A DNA stretch of 64,000 bases from Corynebacterium lubricantis DSM 45231 (GTDB lineage: Bacteria > Actinomycetota > Actinomycetes > Mycobacteriales > Mycobacteriaceae). A program made the translations under genes and the position numbers. This document shows, piece after piece, positions 16,025-24,446 of the stretch. Each line of letters opens with the position of its first letter. Within the stretch, counting starts at the first letter, position 1. The notes under the pieces were generated by a model, which saw nothing but the letters and a program-made list of their open reading frames with translations, ran no database searches and was not told the DNA's origin. The DNA lies in NCBI RefSeq assembly GCF_000379425.1, contig NZ_KB902226.1, positions 114,553 to 178,552 on the forward strand, given 5' to 3'.

Positions 16025-17548
16025 CTATTTTTCCTGGGAATGCTCAGGGTCCACTTCGTCGGAGCCTTCCGCTACTTCTGAATCTTCTAACCCATCTAGT
16101 TCCACAGCTTCAGGGCCTTGTTCATCGTCATCCGCAGGCAAGTCATCCGAATCGGAGGCATCGTCATCGAGCGTTTCGACGACTTCCTCTTCCTCTTCTT
16201 CCGGTTCTTCCTCCTCTTCCAGTACCTCGCCCTCCTCCGGATTTTCCTGTTGCTCATACTCTTCGAGGACTTCATCGTCGTAATCCAGATCGTTCTGATC
16301 CGGATCGTCGTCGGAGTCTAATTGGGTGGTTCTACGCTGACGGAACGCCGCCACACCCCAAGAAACGAAGACAATTACGCCAACCCAAACAAGCAAGAGC
16401 AGCGCCATCAACCACAGCGTTGGCCCACTAAAGCCATATCCGCCGAGCTCTCCCGAAGCAAGATATGCCACAAGCAGCCCCCACAGGCCAGAGAAAACTG
16501 CGGTGCTGGCAGCACTGATCACATCCCAGCTTCGCTTGGCCACAAAGTGGATCAGCACTGCAAGTGGAATCAGCATTAGCGCCGGTGCCCATGTCGCTGC
16601 CGTGCCCGGAATGGCTGCGAAGAGCGGAAACACCGGCAGTGGCACCAAGTCAATAGAGAACAGACTGACGTGACCTGCACCAATAGCAAAGTCGCCACCG
16701 AGCAGTGTGGAGAGCGTGGCGATCGCGGCGTTGGGCAGGTACAAAACACACGCAACGATCAGACCAGCAGCGCCAGCGCTCGAAAGAATTGGGTAGGCAG
16801 CAAGAAGTTCCGAGAGCCGCTCGTAGCCTGCCGCAAGGAGGACAAGGTACACACCGGCAGAGACAAGTGTGAGTCGGGTAATAATCTTCCACGCCGCATG
16901 AGCACCGGTGACAATTCCTTCAGGTACCGATGAGCGTCGCGCGAGCAACTTCCACAACGTTGGCCCCATTCCAAGCACAAGGCCGGCGAGGTGAATGATC
17001 GCGGGTTGGACGAGAGTCAGTAGTACAGAAGGGGGCTCAACCGGGAAAACTTGGGCTGCATCCCAGACCATAAACCAGGCAATTCCAGACAATGTGAGTG
17101 GAATCACAAGCACTAAACCTGCGAGCGTATACAAATCCAATACGCTCACCCGATCTTTTACCGCGCGATGAACCCGACGCGATAAAAGTATGACGATTCC
17201 GATTGCGGGCAACAATGGCAGAACGCCGAGAGTGACACCGTCAAAAGTTATCGGCACGAGATGGACCGCAAACCACGATTCGGCAATCAATGCCGGCAAC
17301 GTTGAAAAACTTCCAGCGGAAAATAAAATACCAGCGAAAGCAATTACGATGATGGCCAGCACAATTACAAGGTTTGGAATTAATACCACCGGCAAGTATT
17401 GGCGGATTCGCTCACGTTGATTCGTCGGAGCAATCGGCGCCTTTTTCTGCGGCGCTTTCACATTAACGCGTGGTCGCCGGACCCCCGAAAGGGCACGCGT
17501 CGACGACTTCCGCACGGAACCGGATCGAGGGCTGGACTTCTTACTCAT
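16025..17548 (-). CDS. DUF6350-type polytopic membrane protein with long acidic tail
   Basis: About 507 residues. A basic cytoplasmic N-terminus (about 1-50) is followed by roughly ten hydrophobic segments (about 52-410). A cytoplasmic tail of some 100 residues is dominated by Glu and Asp, with runs such as EEEEEPEEEEEE. The body resembles the DUF6350 family found next to purN in mycobacteria and corynebacteria; function unknown. The ATG giving MSKKSSPRSG (17546-17548) was chosen over one six codons upstream. The acidic tail could bind cations or basic proteins (inference). The coding sequence there is very repetitive, so it is prone to length change. Confidence 0.8.
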   Translation of the reverse strand: MSKKSSPRSGSVRKSSTRALSGVRRPRVNVKAPQKKAPIAPTNQRERIRQYLPVVLIPNLVIVLAIIVIAFAGILFSAGSFSTLPALIAESWFAVHLVPITFDGVTLGVLPLLPAIGIVILLSRRVHRAVKDRVSVLDLYTLAGLVLVIPLTLSGIAWFMVWDAAQVFPVEPPSVLLTLVQPAIIHLAGLVLGMGPTLWKLLARRSSVPEGIVTGAHAAWKIITRLTLVSAGVYLVLLAAGYERLSELLAAYPILSSAGAAGLIVACVLYLPNAAIATLSTLLGGDFAIGAGHVSLFSIDLVPLPVFPLFAAIPGTAATWAPALMLIPLAVLIHFVAKRSWDVISAASTAVFSGLWGLLVAYLASGELGGYGFSGPTLWLMALLLLVWVGVIVFVSWGVAAFRQRRTTQLDSDDDPDQNDLDYDDEVLEEYEQQENPEEGEVLEEEEEPEEEEEEVVETLDDDASDSDDLPADDDEQGPEAVELDGLEDSEVAEGSDEVDPEHSQEK

Positions 17549-17713
17549 CGCAATTAAGTGTTCCATGAAGCGCGCCCAAGATGCGCTTGGACACGACCGA
17601 AGATGACCTTGTAACGATTCTTAAGCATCGAACTATAAAGCAATTTCCACCAATTTAGTTGCCCCCACCGAACCGAAACGCTAATGTTACCTCTCGGTAG
17701 ATAACAAGATGGT

Positions 17714-17742
17714 TACGATCACAACACGGAACCGTGATCGTA
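17714..17742. promoter_or_regulatory. Perfect 9-base inverted repeat before the first M23 peptidase
   Basis: TACGATCAC (17714-17722) and GTGATCGTA (17734-17742) with an 11-base spacer, ending 20 bases before the ATG. It could be an operator or, if transcribed, a 5' UTR stem-loop. GTTAC words at 17696 and 17712 lie just upstream or overlap the left arm. Confidence 0.5.
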
Positions 17743-17762
17743 GACAGACAAAATGAGGTTAC

Positions 17763-18491
17763 ATGCGTAATTCGACACTTAACGCCAGCACTACTGGTGG
17801 CAAGCACCGCAAGCAAAGCCCAAACAAGGGTCGCGTCGCTTTGGTTGCTGTAGCAACCGGTGCAGTCTCCACTGCTGGCATCAGTGGTGCAGCAGCTGCG
17901 ACGCTCCAGGCATCGCCTGAATCATCCGTCGCTGACTACGAGCTCACCAACGTCGCCTCCGACGTTGTCGATCAGGTCCAGCAGGCAGCCCCACAGATCC
18001 TTGCGATCTCCGAATACAAACCAACCGCCAATGTTTCCGAGCAGCTGGAAAAGGCCGTCGCAGCCTCCTCCGAGCGCGTTGAAGCCGACCTGGCCCTGCG
18101 CGCACCTTCCGTAGTGAAGCCTGCAGAGGGCGCCTTCACTTCCGGATACGGCCCACGCTGGGGCACGATCCACCAGGGCATCGACATCGCTGCCCCAATT
18201 GGCACCCCGATCCTCGCCGCCATGGATGGCGTCGTAACTGCTTCGGGCCCAGCCTCCGGTTACGGCAACTGGATCAAGATCCTTCACGACGACGGATCCA
18301 CCACTCTGTACGGCCACATGTCCAGCCTTGACGTCGCTGTTGGCCAGGCAGTTACCGCCGGCCAAAAGATTGCGGGCATGGGCAGCGAGGGCTTCTCCAC
18401 CGGCTCCCACCTGCACTTTGAGTACCACCCAGCAGGTTCGGGCCCAGTTGACCCACAGCCTTGGCTCGCACAGCACGGTATCTCGCTGTAA
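17763..18491 (+). CDS. Secreted M23 family peptidase (LytM-type), first of two
   Basis: Cell-wall endopeptidase of 242 residues. A Lys-rich start and hydrophobic stretch (about 24-47, ending SGAAAA) form a signal peptide. A helical linker (about 55-115) follows, then the M23 domain. The zinc ligands are visible: H137 and D141 (HQGID), with H185 (YGHM), H216 and H218 (HLHFE). It probably cuts peptide cross-links in peptidoglycan. GAGG stands 5-6 bases before the ATG. A related gene follows at 18872, 380 bases on, behind a terminator, so the two are separately transcribed. The promoter side carries the inverted repeat at 17714-17742. Confidence 0.92.
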   Translation: MRNSTLNASTTGGKHRKQSPNKGRVALVAVATGAVSTAGISGAAAATLQASPESSVADYELTNVASDVVDQVQQAAPQILAISEYKPTANVSEQLEKAVAASSERVEADLALRAPSVVKPAEGAFTSGYGPRWGTIHQGIDIAAPIGTPILAAMDGVVTASGPASGYGNWIKILHDDGSTTLYGHMSSLDVAVGQAVTAGQKIAGMGSEGFSTGSHLHFEYHPAGSGPVDPQPWLAQHGISL

Positions 18492-18529
18492 ATCTCGGGG
18501 AATTTATTCCTTAATATATCTACCTCACT

Positions 18530-18559
18530 CCGCATCACGCTTCGCGTGGTGCGGTTTTT
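18530..18559 (+). terminator. Terminator after the first M23 peptidase
   Basis: CCGCATCACGC and GCGTGGTGCGG form an 11-base stem (one G-T and one A-mismatch-free loop TTC) followed by TTTTT at 18555-18559. Confidence 0.88.
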
Positions 18560-18871
18560 GCTGTCTGTATAAGTGAGGTTCGGAGACCTTCACACCGTGC
18601 GAGCAAGACGAAATTGCGCAGCGACACACCGTTCACTTAAGGGGTCACCCCCACCAACTACCCCTTATTTAACTCTATTCACAAAACTTTCTTTAGCCAA
18701 TTTAAACACTCTAGTTCGAATCGTTATACTGGCATTTTCGATAACCAGCGAGCTTACTTTCCACCGAAACAGCACGTCAACGCATTGCGGGGCCGTGATA
18801 CCAGCGTTATCTTAAGAGTCGTTGTGCCCACAGGGCTGCTTTATTTTTGTCGCACCACGAGAAGGACCGAT
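18560..18871 (+). other. Leader region of the second M23 peptidase
   Basis: 312 bases with no credible gene. AT-rich stretches and a TATACT at about 18726 could form a promoter; no clear operator or RNA element was seen. Confidence 0.5.
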
Positions 18872-19555
18872 ATGAAACGCCGGATACTTGCACTCGCCAC
18901 CGCTGCCGCAGTGGTCTTTGCCCCTACGGCTCAGGCACAGGCTCAAGGGCTCAACGTCAACATCGACGGAGCTCCGATCACCGATCTTAATTCCATACTC
19001 TCCGCAATCACGGATGCAACGGTCGAAATCTCATCAACCGGAGCGACCATCTCGGCCGCTGGCTACTCGATTGTGTACGACCCTCGTACTCTCGACGAAT
19101 ACATCCCAGAAGAAGCCGAGCCTACCTACCCGATCATGCATCAGGAAGGCATGGACACCCAGGGCCGTCGAGTCATCCTACCTTCCGAGGGCACCTTTAC
19201 TTCGGGCTTTGGTGCCCGCTGGGGCGCGACGCACCAGGGAATTGATATCGCGGCACCACTTGGCACCCCAATCCGTGCCGTGATGGATGGCACCGTTGTC
19301 AACGCTGGCCCAGCAACGGGCTTCGGCAATTGGGTCGTGTTGGAGCACTCCAACGGCGAAAAGTCTGTCTACGGCCACATGGCGTCCTATAACGTTTCCG
19401 TCGGCCAGCAGGTCTCAGCCGGTGATGTCATCGCCGCGGTCGGTAGCGAAGGCCGCTCCACCGGACCTCATCTCCACTTCGAGATCAAGCCCAATGGTTC
19501 CACACCAGTTGATCCACGCCCGTGGTTCGCCGAGCGCGGCATTCTGATTAGCTAA
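18872..19555 (+). CDS. Secreted M23 family peptidase (LytM-type), second of two
   Basis: A 227-residue secreted peptidase. The signal peptide MKRRILALATAAAVVFAPTA ends in AQAQA (cleavage near 24-26). A short domain follows, then M23 with H121 and D125 (HQGID), H169 (YGHM), and H200 and H202 (HLHFE). It is close to the upstream protein in the catalytic domain (GTFTSGFGARWG versus GAFTSGYGPRWG) but differs in the N-terminal part, so they are paralogues with different linkers. The ATG at 18872 has GAAGGA upstream; a longer frame from 18785 would bury the signal peptide. The stop directly abuts the convergent helicase gene. Confidence 0.92.
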   Translation: MKRRILALATAAAVVFAPTAQAQAQGLNVNIDGAPITDLNSILSAITDATVEISSTGATISAAGYSIVYDPRTLDEYIPEEAEPTYPIMHQEGMDTQGRRVILPSEGTFTSGFGARWGATHQGIDIAAPLGTPIRAVMDGTVVNAGPATGFGNWVVLEHSNGEKSVYGHMASYNVSVGQQVSAGDVIAAVGSEGRSTGPHLHFEIKPNGSTPVDPRPWFAERGILIS

Positions 19556-21874
19556 TCAGAGTTTCTCCATGGGAACGCCACCGATGAGCATCAGGCGAAC
19601 CGTTCCCGCCGAACCAAAGTCGATGGTCACGGTCTCCCGCGCTCCGGCACCGTCGACTGCCATCACCGTGCCGAGACCATACTTTGCATGGTTGACCTTG
19701 TCGCCCACATCGAGCTTCAGGTTCTTATTTACCTTCATGCTCGATTTCGGCGCTTGGGTACGCTGCGGGCGAGACGGCTTCGGCTGGTGCGGTGTCCCCC
19801 ACGCACTAGACGAATAGCTATAGGTGGGCTCTTCCCTCCGCCAGTCGATGAGATCCGAAGGGATTTCCACGAGGAAGCGACTGGCAGGGTTGGTCACCGG
19901 ATTGCCCCACGACGAGCGGAGCATCGCACGTGTTAGGTAGAGACGCTCCCTCGCGCGGGTGATTCCGACATAGGCAAGACGCCTCTCCTCCGCGAGTTCA
20001 GCTGGGTCCCCCAATGCACGCAGATGCGGGAACTGCCCGTCCTCCCAGCCGGTAACGAAGACCACCGGGAACTCGAGGCCTTTGGCAGTGTGCAAGGTCA
20101 TCAACGTGACCACTCCCTGATCGTTATCGGGAATCTGGTCGGCGTCCGCCACCAACGAAACCCGCTCAAGGAAGGCCTGCAGCGAACCGGGCTGCGGCTC
20201 CCCCTCTTCTAGCTCTGGCGCGTCATCGTAGGCCAAAAGGTTGGCCGCTTCGCTAGAAAACTCCCGCGCCACCGACACCAGCTCGTTCACGTTATCCAGG
20301 CGTGCTCCATCTTGTGGATCGTTGGACGCCTCCAATTCCGCCTTATAGCCCGTGATATCCAAGATGCGCGACACCAACAAGCCTAGATCCGGCATGCCGG
20401 TGACCTCGTTGGTCATCTCCGGCAGCTCCGCACGAACTGTATCCATCATTTCGTGAAAGCTGGTGATGGCGTTTTTCGCGCGAGTGGCCAGCATTTCCAC
20501 GTTGCCGTTTTGCGCGTCGCGCAGTGCCTTGCCAAAGCTGATGTTGTGGTTGTCGGCGTGAAGCGCCACCATCGCCTGTGCCTTATCCCCGATCGCACGC
20601 TTGGGCACGTTAATAATGCGCCGCAGGCTCACCGTGTCATCCGGATTATCAATAACGCGCAAGTACGCCACAATGTCACGGATCTCGCGGCGTTCATAGA
20701 ACCTGGTACCGCCGACCACCTTGTAGGGAATGCCCGAGCGGATAAAAATGTCCTCGAGCGCACGAGAGGAATTGTTCGTGCGATACATGACCGCGATGTC
20801 TGAGTAGCGACGTCCCTGATCCGATAGGGCATCAATCTCGCTGGCGATAAACCGAGCTTCGTCGTGTTCATTGTCGGCGACGTAGCCCACGATCTTGTCA
20901 CCGGCGCCGTGATCCGTCCACAAACTCTTGGGACGGCGCCCCTCATTCTGAGAGATCACAGCGTTGGCCGCTTCCAGAATATTTTGCGTCGAGCGATAGT
21001 TTTGCTCCAGCAAGATCGTGGTCGCGTTCGGGTAATCACGCTCGAATTCCTCGATATTGCGGATTGTCGCCCCGCGGAACGCATAGATCGACTGATCACT
21101 ATCACCCACAACCGCCAGTTCTGGTGCATCCGGACCGTCCCCGACCAGCGTATGAATCAATTCGTACTGCGCGTGGTTGGTGTCCTGGTACTCGTCCACG
21201 AGCACGTGGCGGAAGCGCCGACGATAATAGTCGGTGACCTGCGGATGCTGTTTGAAAATGCGGACGACTTCGCCGATCAAGTCATCGAAATCGACAGCGT
21301 TGGAGGCACGCAAGCGACGCTGATAGTCCGCGTATACCTCTGCCACGGTGAGTTCGAACAAGTTCTTCGTCCGATCGGCGTCAGCGTGCGCTTGGTCCGG
21401 GTCAATCAACTCGTTTTTGAGATTCGAAATCGCATTCGAGAGAGCCCGAGCGCTGAACTTCTTCAAATCCAAGTTCATGTCCTTGGCAATCATGGTCAGA
21501 AGACGCCGTGAATCATCCGAATCATAAATGGTGAAATTCGTGTTCAGCCCAGGCACGAGCTGTGCCTGCTGGCGCAAAATGCGCACGCACACGGAGTGAA
21601 ATGTAGCGACCCACATCCTTTCCGCCTGCGGGCCGATTAGGCTGGCTACGCGCTCTTTCATCTCGGCCGCTGCCTTATTTGTAAAGGTAATGGCCAAGAT
21701 CTGCCACGGCGCGACGCCACGATGAGTAAGCAAGTGCGCTATACGACGAGTGAGCACCGCTGTTTTTCCGGAGCCGGCGCCAGCGACAATGAGAAGTGGG
21801 CTGCCTGTGTGCTCCACTGCGGCAGTTTGTTGTGGATTAAGGCCCAAAGTCAGATCTGGAGTCATGATGTACAT
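19556..21874 (-). CDS. pcrA: UvrD/PcrA-type ATP-dependent DNA helicase
   Basis: Superfamily 1A 3'-5' helicase for nucleotide excision repair and replication restart. About 772 residues. The Q-motif LNPQQTAAVEH is followed by Walker A AGAGSGKTAVLTRRIAHLL (motif I), motif II VDEYQDTN, motif III GDSDQSIYAFRGA, motif V TLHTAKGLEFPVVF and motif VI VGITRARERLYL. The C-terminal DVGDKVNHAKYGLGTV is the usual PcrA/UvrD tail. Two in-frame ATGs are possible, at 21872-21874 and 21863-21865. The first has GTAGG close upstream. It is divergent from the chorismate mutase gene across about 60 bases. Confidence 0.95.
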   Translation of the reverse strand: MYIMTPDLTLGLNPQQTAAVEHTGSPLLIVAGAGSGKTAVLTRRIAHLLTHRGVAPWQILAITFTNKAAAEMKERVASLIGPQAERMWVATFHSVCVRILRQQAQLVPGLNTNFTIYDSDDSRRLLTMIAKDMNLDLKKFSARALSNAISNLKNELIDPDQAHADADRTKNLFELTVAEVYADYQRRLRASNAVDFDDLIGEVVRIFKQHPQVTDYYRRRFRHVLVDEYQDTNHAQYELIHTLVGDGPDAPELAVVGDSDQSIYAFRGATIRNIEEFERDYPNATTILLEQNYRSTQNILEAANAVISQNEGRRPKSLWTDHGAGDKIVGYVADNEHDEARFIASEIDALSDQGRRYSDIAVMYRTNNSSRALEDIFIRSGIPYKVVGGTRFYERREIRDIVAYLRVIDNPDDTVSLRRIINVPKRAIGDKAQAMVALHADNHNISFGKALRDAQNGNVEMLATRAKNAITSFHEMMDTVRAELPEMTNEVTGMPDLGLLVSRILDITGYKAELEASNDPQDGARLDNVNELVSVAREFSSEAANLLAYDDAPELEEGEPQPGSLQAFLERVSLVADADQIPDNDQGVVTLMTLHTAKGLEFPVVFVTGWEDGQFPHLRALGDPAELAEERRLAYVGITRARERLYLTRAMLRSSWGNPVTNPASRFLVEIPSDLIDWRREEPTYSYSSSAWGTPHQPKPSRPQRTQAPKSSMKVNKNLKLDVGDKVNHAKYGLGTVMAVDGAGARETVTIDFGSAGTVRLMLIGGVPMEKL

Positions 21875-21935
21875 AAACCTACTAGTTGCACGAGACATTG
21901 CGACTAAGCACCAACCGCATGGCACAATAAGTGTC

Positions 21936-22235
21936 ATGAGTGATGACAATCTTGAAATCCGCATGCCGTCGGGCACCGATGATCCACTTTCGGATGCTGA
22001 GATTCAGGAGTACCGCAAGGAGATCGATCGACTCGATCAGGTCATCCTTGATGCGGTAAAACGCCGCACAAAGGTGTCGCAGGCAATTGGTAAAACCCGC
22101 ATGGGTTCGGGTGGCACGCGCTTGGTGCACACCCGAGAGGTGGCCATCATTAATCAGTTCCGCGAGGAGCTCGGCGAAGAGGGCCCGAACCTCGCGGGTA
22201 TTTTGTTGCGTTTAGGGCGCGGAAAACTCGGTTAA
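21936..22235 (+). CDS. Chorismate mutase (AroQ class)
   Basis: Converts chorismate to prephenate at the branch to Phe and Tyr. A 99-residue, all-helical, single-domain AroQ protein. The core EIQEYRKEIDRLDQVILDAV, then RRTKVSQAIGKTRMGSG and LVHTREVAIINQFREELGEE, has the catalytic Arg, Lys and Glu arrangement of small actinobacterial mutases. These are poorly active alone and are stimulated by contact with DAHP synthase (known for mycobacteria and C. glutamicum). The ATG at 21936 gives the family-like start. It is divergent from the helicase gene. Confidence 0.93.
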   Translation: MSDDNLEIRMPSGTDDPLSDAEIQEYRKEIDRLDQVILDAVKRRTKVSQAIGKTRMGSGGTRLVHTREVAIINQFREELGEEGPNLAGILLRLGRGKLG

Positions 22236-22267
22236 CCCCGGAGTCCGCGCCTCGTGGTCGTCGTTAA

Positions 22268-22603
22268 TTATTTTCCGTCGGTGGAATCGAGCACTACCTC
22301 GAACTCGAGCAACTCGGAGTTCGTGGCTGCTGGCTTGCGAGGTGCATCCCCTTCGGCGCCCTCCTGCTGTGGGCGACCGTGTGCTGCCCTGGCGTCGCCG
22401 TCGCGCCATGCCGCGTAGGACTCTTCGTCCTTCCAGCGCGTGACCACGAAGTAGCGGTCCTCGCCTGCGACTGGGCGAAGAAGCTGGAATCCTTCAAAAC
22501 CTGGTGCCGAATCGACGGCGTTCTTTCGTGCTGCAAAACGTTCTTCCAGCGTGCTCGCTGCCGCTTCTGGGACGGTCAACGCGTTAATCTTCACAATGCT
22601 CAT
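22268..22603 (-). CDS. MhuD-like heme-degrading monooxygenase (ABM fold)
   Basis: A 111-residue ferredoxin-like ABM-fold protein. It closely resembles mycobacterial MhuD (start VVKINAI-V-, FQLLRPV-GE-RYFVVT-W, end LLEFEVVLD). All four residues known to shape the MhuD heme pocket fall at the same numbers: N7, R26, W66 and H75 (the heme ligand). It is therefore likely to cleave heme to iron and a mycobilin-like product without CO release. Relative to MhuD there is an insertion rich in Gln, Glu, Gly and Pro after H75. No heme uptake genes are adjacent. It lies between chorismate mutase and pgi and is probably monocistronic. Confidence 0.88.
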   Translation of the reverse strand: MSIVKINALTVPEAAASTLEERFAARKNAVDSAPGFEGFQLLRPVAGEDRYFVVTRWKDEESYAAWRDGDARAAHGRPQQEGAEGDAPRKPAATNSELLEFEVVLDSTDGK

Positions 22604-22695
22604 GGAACCCAGTATGCCCGCGTTTCAGTTACTGCGCGCGAACTATCTTTTTTCACTAAGTTTGGTAGGTAAGAAGTCACCAATCTGGAGGAAGT

Positions 22696-24330
22696 ATGTC
22701 GGATATCATAAGCACTGCAGCCTGGGAAAAGCTCACTCAACTTTATGGGGAGAAGAAGGATGCCACCCTGCGTACCCTCTTCTCAGAAGGTGATCGAGCC
22801 CAGAACTACACGTTCGACGCAGCCGGTCTGCACGTGGACTTGTCGAAGAACTTGATCGACGATGCCACGCTCGACGCGTTGGTCGCGCTCGCTGAGGAAG
22901 CACAGCTGAAAGAGAAGACCGAAGCGATGTTTTCGGGCGAGCACATTAACAACACCGAGGATCGTGCCGTGTTGCATACAGCACTGCGCCTTCCGGTAGA
23001 AAAGGACCTTGCAGTCGACGGCCAGGACGTTGCCGCCGATGTCCACGAAGTCCTGGGCCGCATGCGTGATTTCGCCTCTGCGCTGCGCTCGGGTGACTGG
23101 CTGGGCCACACGGGCCGCACAATCAAGAAGGTTGTCAACATTGGTATCGGCGGGTCTGATCTCGGCCCGGCAATGGCAACCAAGGCGCTGCGCGCGTACG
23201 CCACCGCCGGCATTACCGCTGAATTCGTCTCCAATGTTGACCCTGCTGATATGACCAGCGTCTTGGACAACGCCGACCCAGAGTCGACGCTGTTCATCGT
23301 GGCTTCCAAGACTTTCACCACCCAGGAAACCCTCTCGAATGCCCACGCCGCGAAGCGCTGGCTGCTCGAGCAGTTCAACGGCGACGAGTCCGCCATTGCG
23401 AAGCACTTCGTCGCGGTGTCCACCAACGCCGAGAAGGTGGCCGAGTTCGGAATCGACACCAAGAACATGTTCGGGTTCTGGGACTGGGTTGGCGGCCGCT
23501 ACTCCGTAGACTCTGCCATCGGCCTGTCACTGATGGCCGTGATTGGCCCGCAGGACTTCATGCGCTTCCTGTCCGGTTTCTCTGACATGGACGAGCACTT
23601 CCGCACCACGGAGCTGCGCCAGAATGTCCCTGCGCTGATGGGCTTGATCAACGTTTGGTACCGCAACTTCTACGGTGCCCAGTCACATACAGTCCTGCCT
23701 TATTCCGAGGACCTTGGTCGCTTCCCCGCCTACCTGCAGCAGCTGACCATGGAGTCCAACGGGAAGTCGGTGCGCCACGACGGAACCACTGTCACCTATG
23801 ACACGGGCGAAGTTTTCTGGGGCGAGCCGGGTACCAACGGTCAGCACGCTTTCTACCAGCTCATCCACCAGGGCACCTCGATGATCCCAGCTGACTTCAT
23901 CGGTTTCGCAACGCCGAAGGCCGACCTGCCTACCGCCAGCGGCGAAGGTTCCATGCACGACCTTTTGATGGGCAACTTCTTCGCCCAGACCAAGGTCCTT
24001 GCTTTCGGTAAGACCGAAGAGGAAATCAAGGCCGAAGGTGTCTCGGAGGAATTGGCGCCACACAAGGTCATGCCGGGCAACCGCCCCACCACCACCATCC
24101 TCGCCGAGGAGCTCACCCCGCACACGCTCGGTGCATTGATTGCTCTCTACGAGCACATCACGTTCACCGAAGGCGTGATTTGGGATATCAACTCCTTCGA
24201 CCAGTGGGGCGTGGAGCTGGGCAAGCAGCAGGCAAACCAGCTCGCCGGCGCAGTCTCCGGTGCTGAAGAGGCCAACACCGGTGACACATCCACCGATGCA
24301 TTGATTAATTGGTACCGCTCGAAGAAGTAG
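22696..24330 (+). CDS. pgi: Glucose-6-phosphate isomerase
   Basis: Interconverts glucose-6-phosphate and fructose-6-phosphate in glycolysis. The 544-residue product is full length. It has the SIS-type phosphate loop [16 protein letters not shown], the motif [14 protein letters not shown], the family signature [18 protein letters not shown], the catalytic Glu region and [19 protein letters not shown]. The C-terminal [11 protein letters not shown] is also conserved. The ATG at 22696 follows GGAGGAAG. It is single, closed by the hairpin at 24356-24395, which separates it from the ligase-like gene. Confidence 0.98.
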   Translation: MSDIISTAAWEKLTQLYGEKKDATLRTLFSEGDRAQNYTFDAAGLHVDLSKNLIDDATLDALVALAEEAQLKEKTEAMFSGEHINNTEDRAVLHTALRLPVEKDLAVDGQDVAADVHEVLGRMRDFASALRSGDWLGHTGRTIKKVVNIGIGGSDLGPAMATKALRAYATAGITAEFVSNVDPADMTSVLDNADPESTLFIVASKTFTTQETLSNAHAAKRWLLEQFNGDESAIAKHFVAVSTNAEKVAEFGIDTKNMFGFWDWVGGRYSVDSAIGLSLMAVIGPQDFMRFLSGFSDMDEHFRTTELRQNVPALMGLINVWYRNFYGAQSHTVLPYSEDLGRFPAYLQQLTMESNGKSVRHDGTTVTYDTGEVFWGEPGTNGQHAFYQLIHQGTSMIPADFIGFATPKADLPTASGEGSMHDLLMGNFFAQTKVLAFGKTEEEIKAEGVSEELAPHKVMPGNRPTTTILAEELTPHTLGALIALYEHITFTEGVIWDINSFDQWGVELGKQQANQLAGAVSGAEEANTGDTSTDALINWYRSKK

Positions 24331-24355
24331 CACTGAAGAAGTAACTCAACCAATT

Positions 24356-24395
24356 TCCCCCGCAACTGCCAATAATGCAGCAACAATGCGGGGGC
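24356..24395 (+). terminator. Terminator after pgi
   Basis: CCCCCGCA and TGCGGGGG arms with an inner CTGC...GCAG stem, followed by AATTTCTGTATTTTT. Confidence 0.85.
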
Positions 24396-24446
24396 AATTT
24401 CTGTATTTTTCTGTTCGTTCCTGCTGGTAGCGGGTAAAATAACGGC

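Noticed and set aside
17600..17720. MtrA box before the first M23 gene
   Set aside because: GTAAC/GTTAC words occur at 17611, 17696 and 17712 but not with the 11-base spacing of the direct repeat I know; too loose to call.
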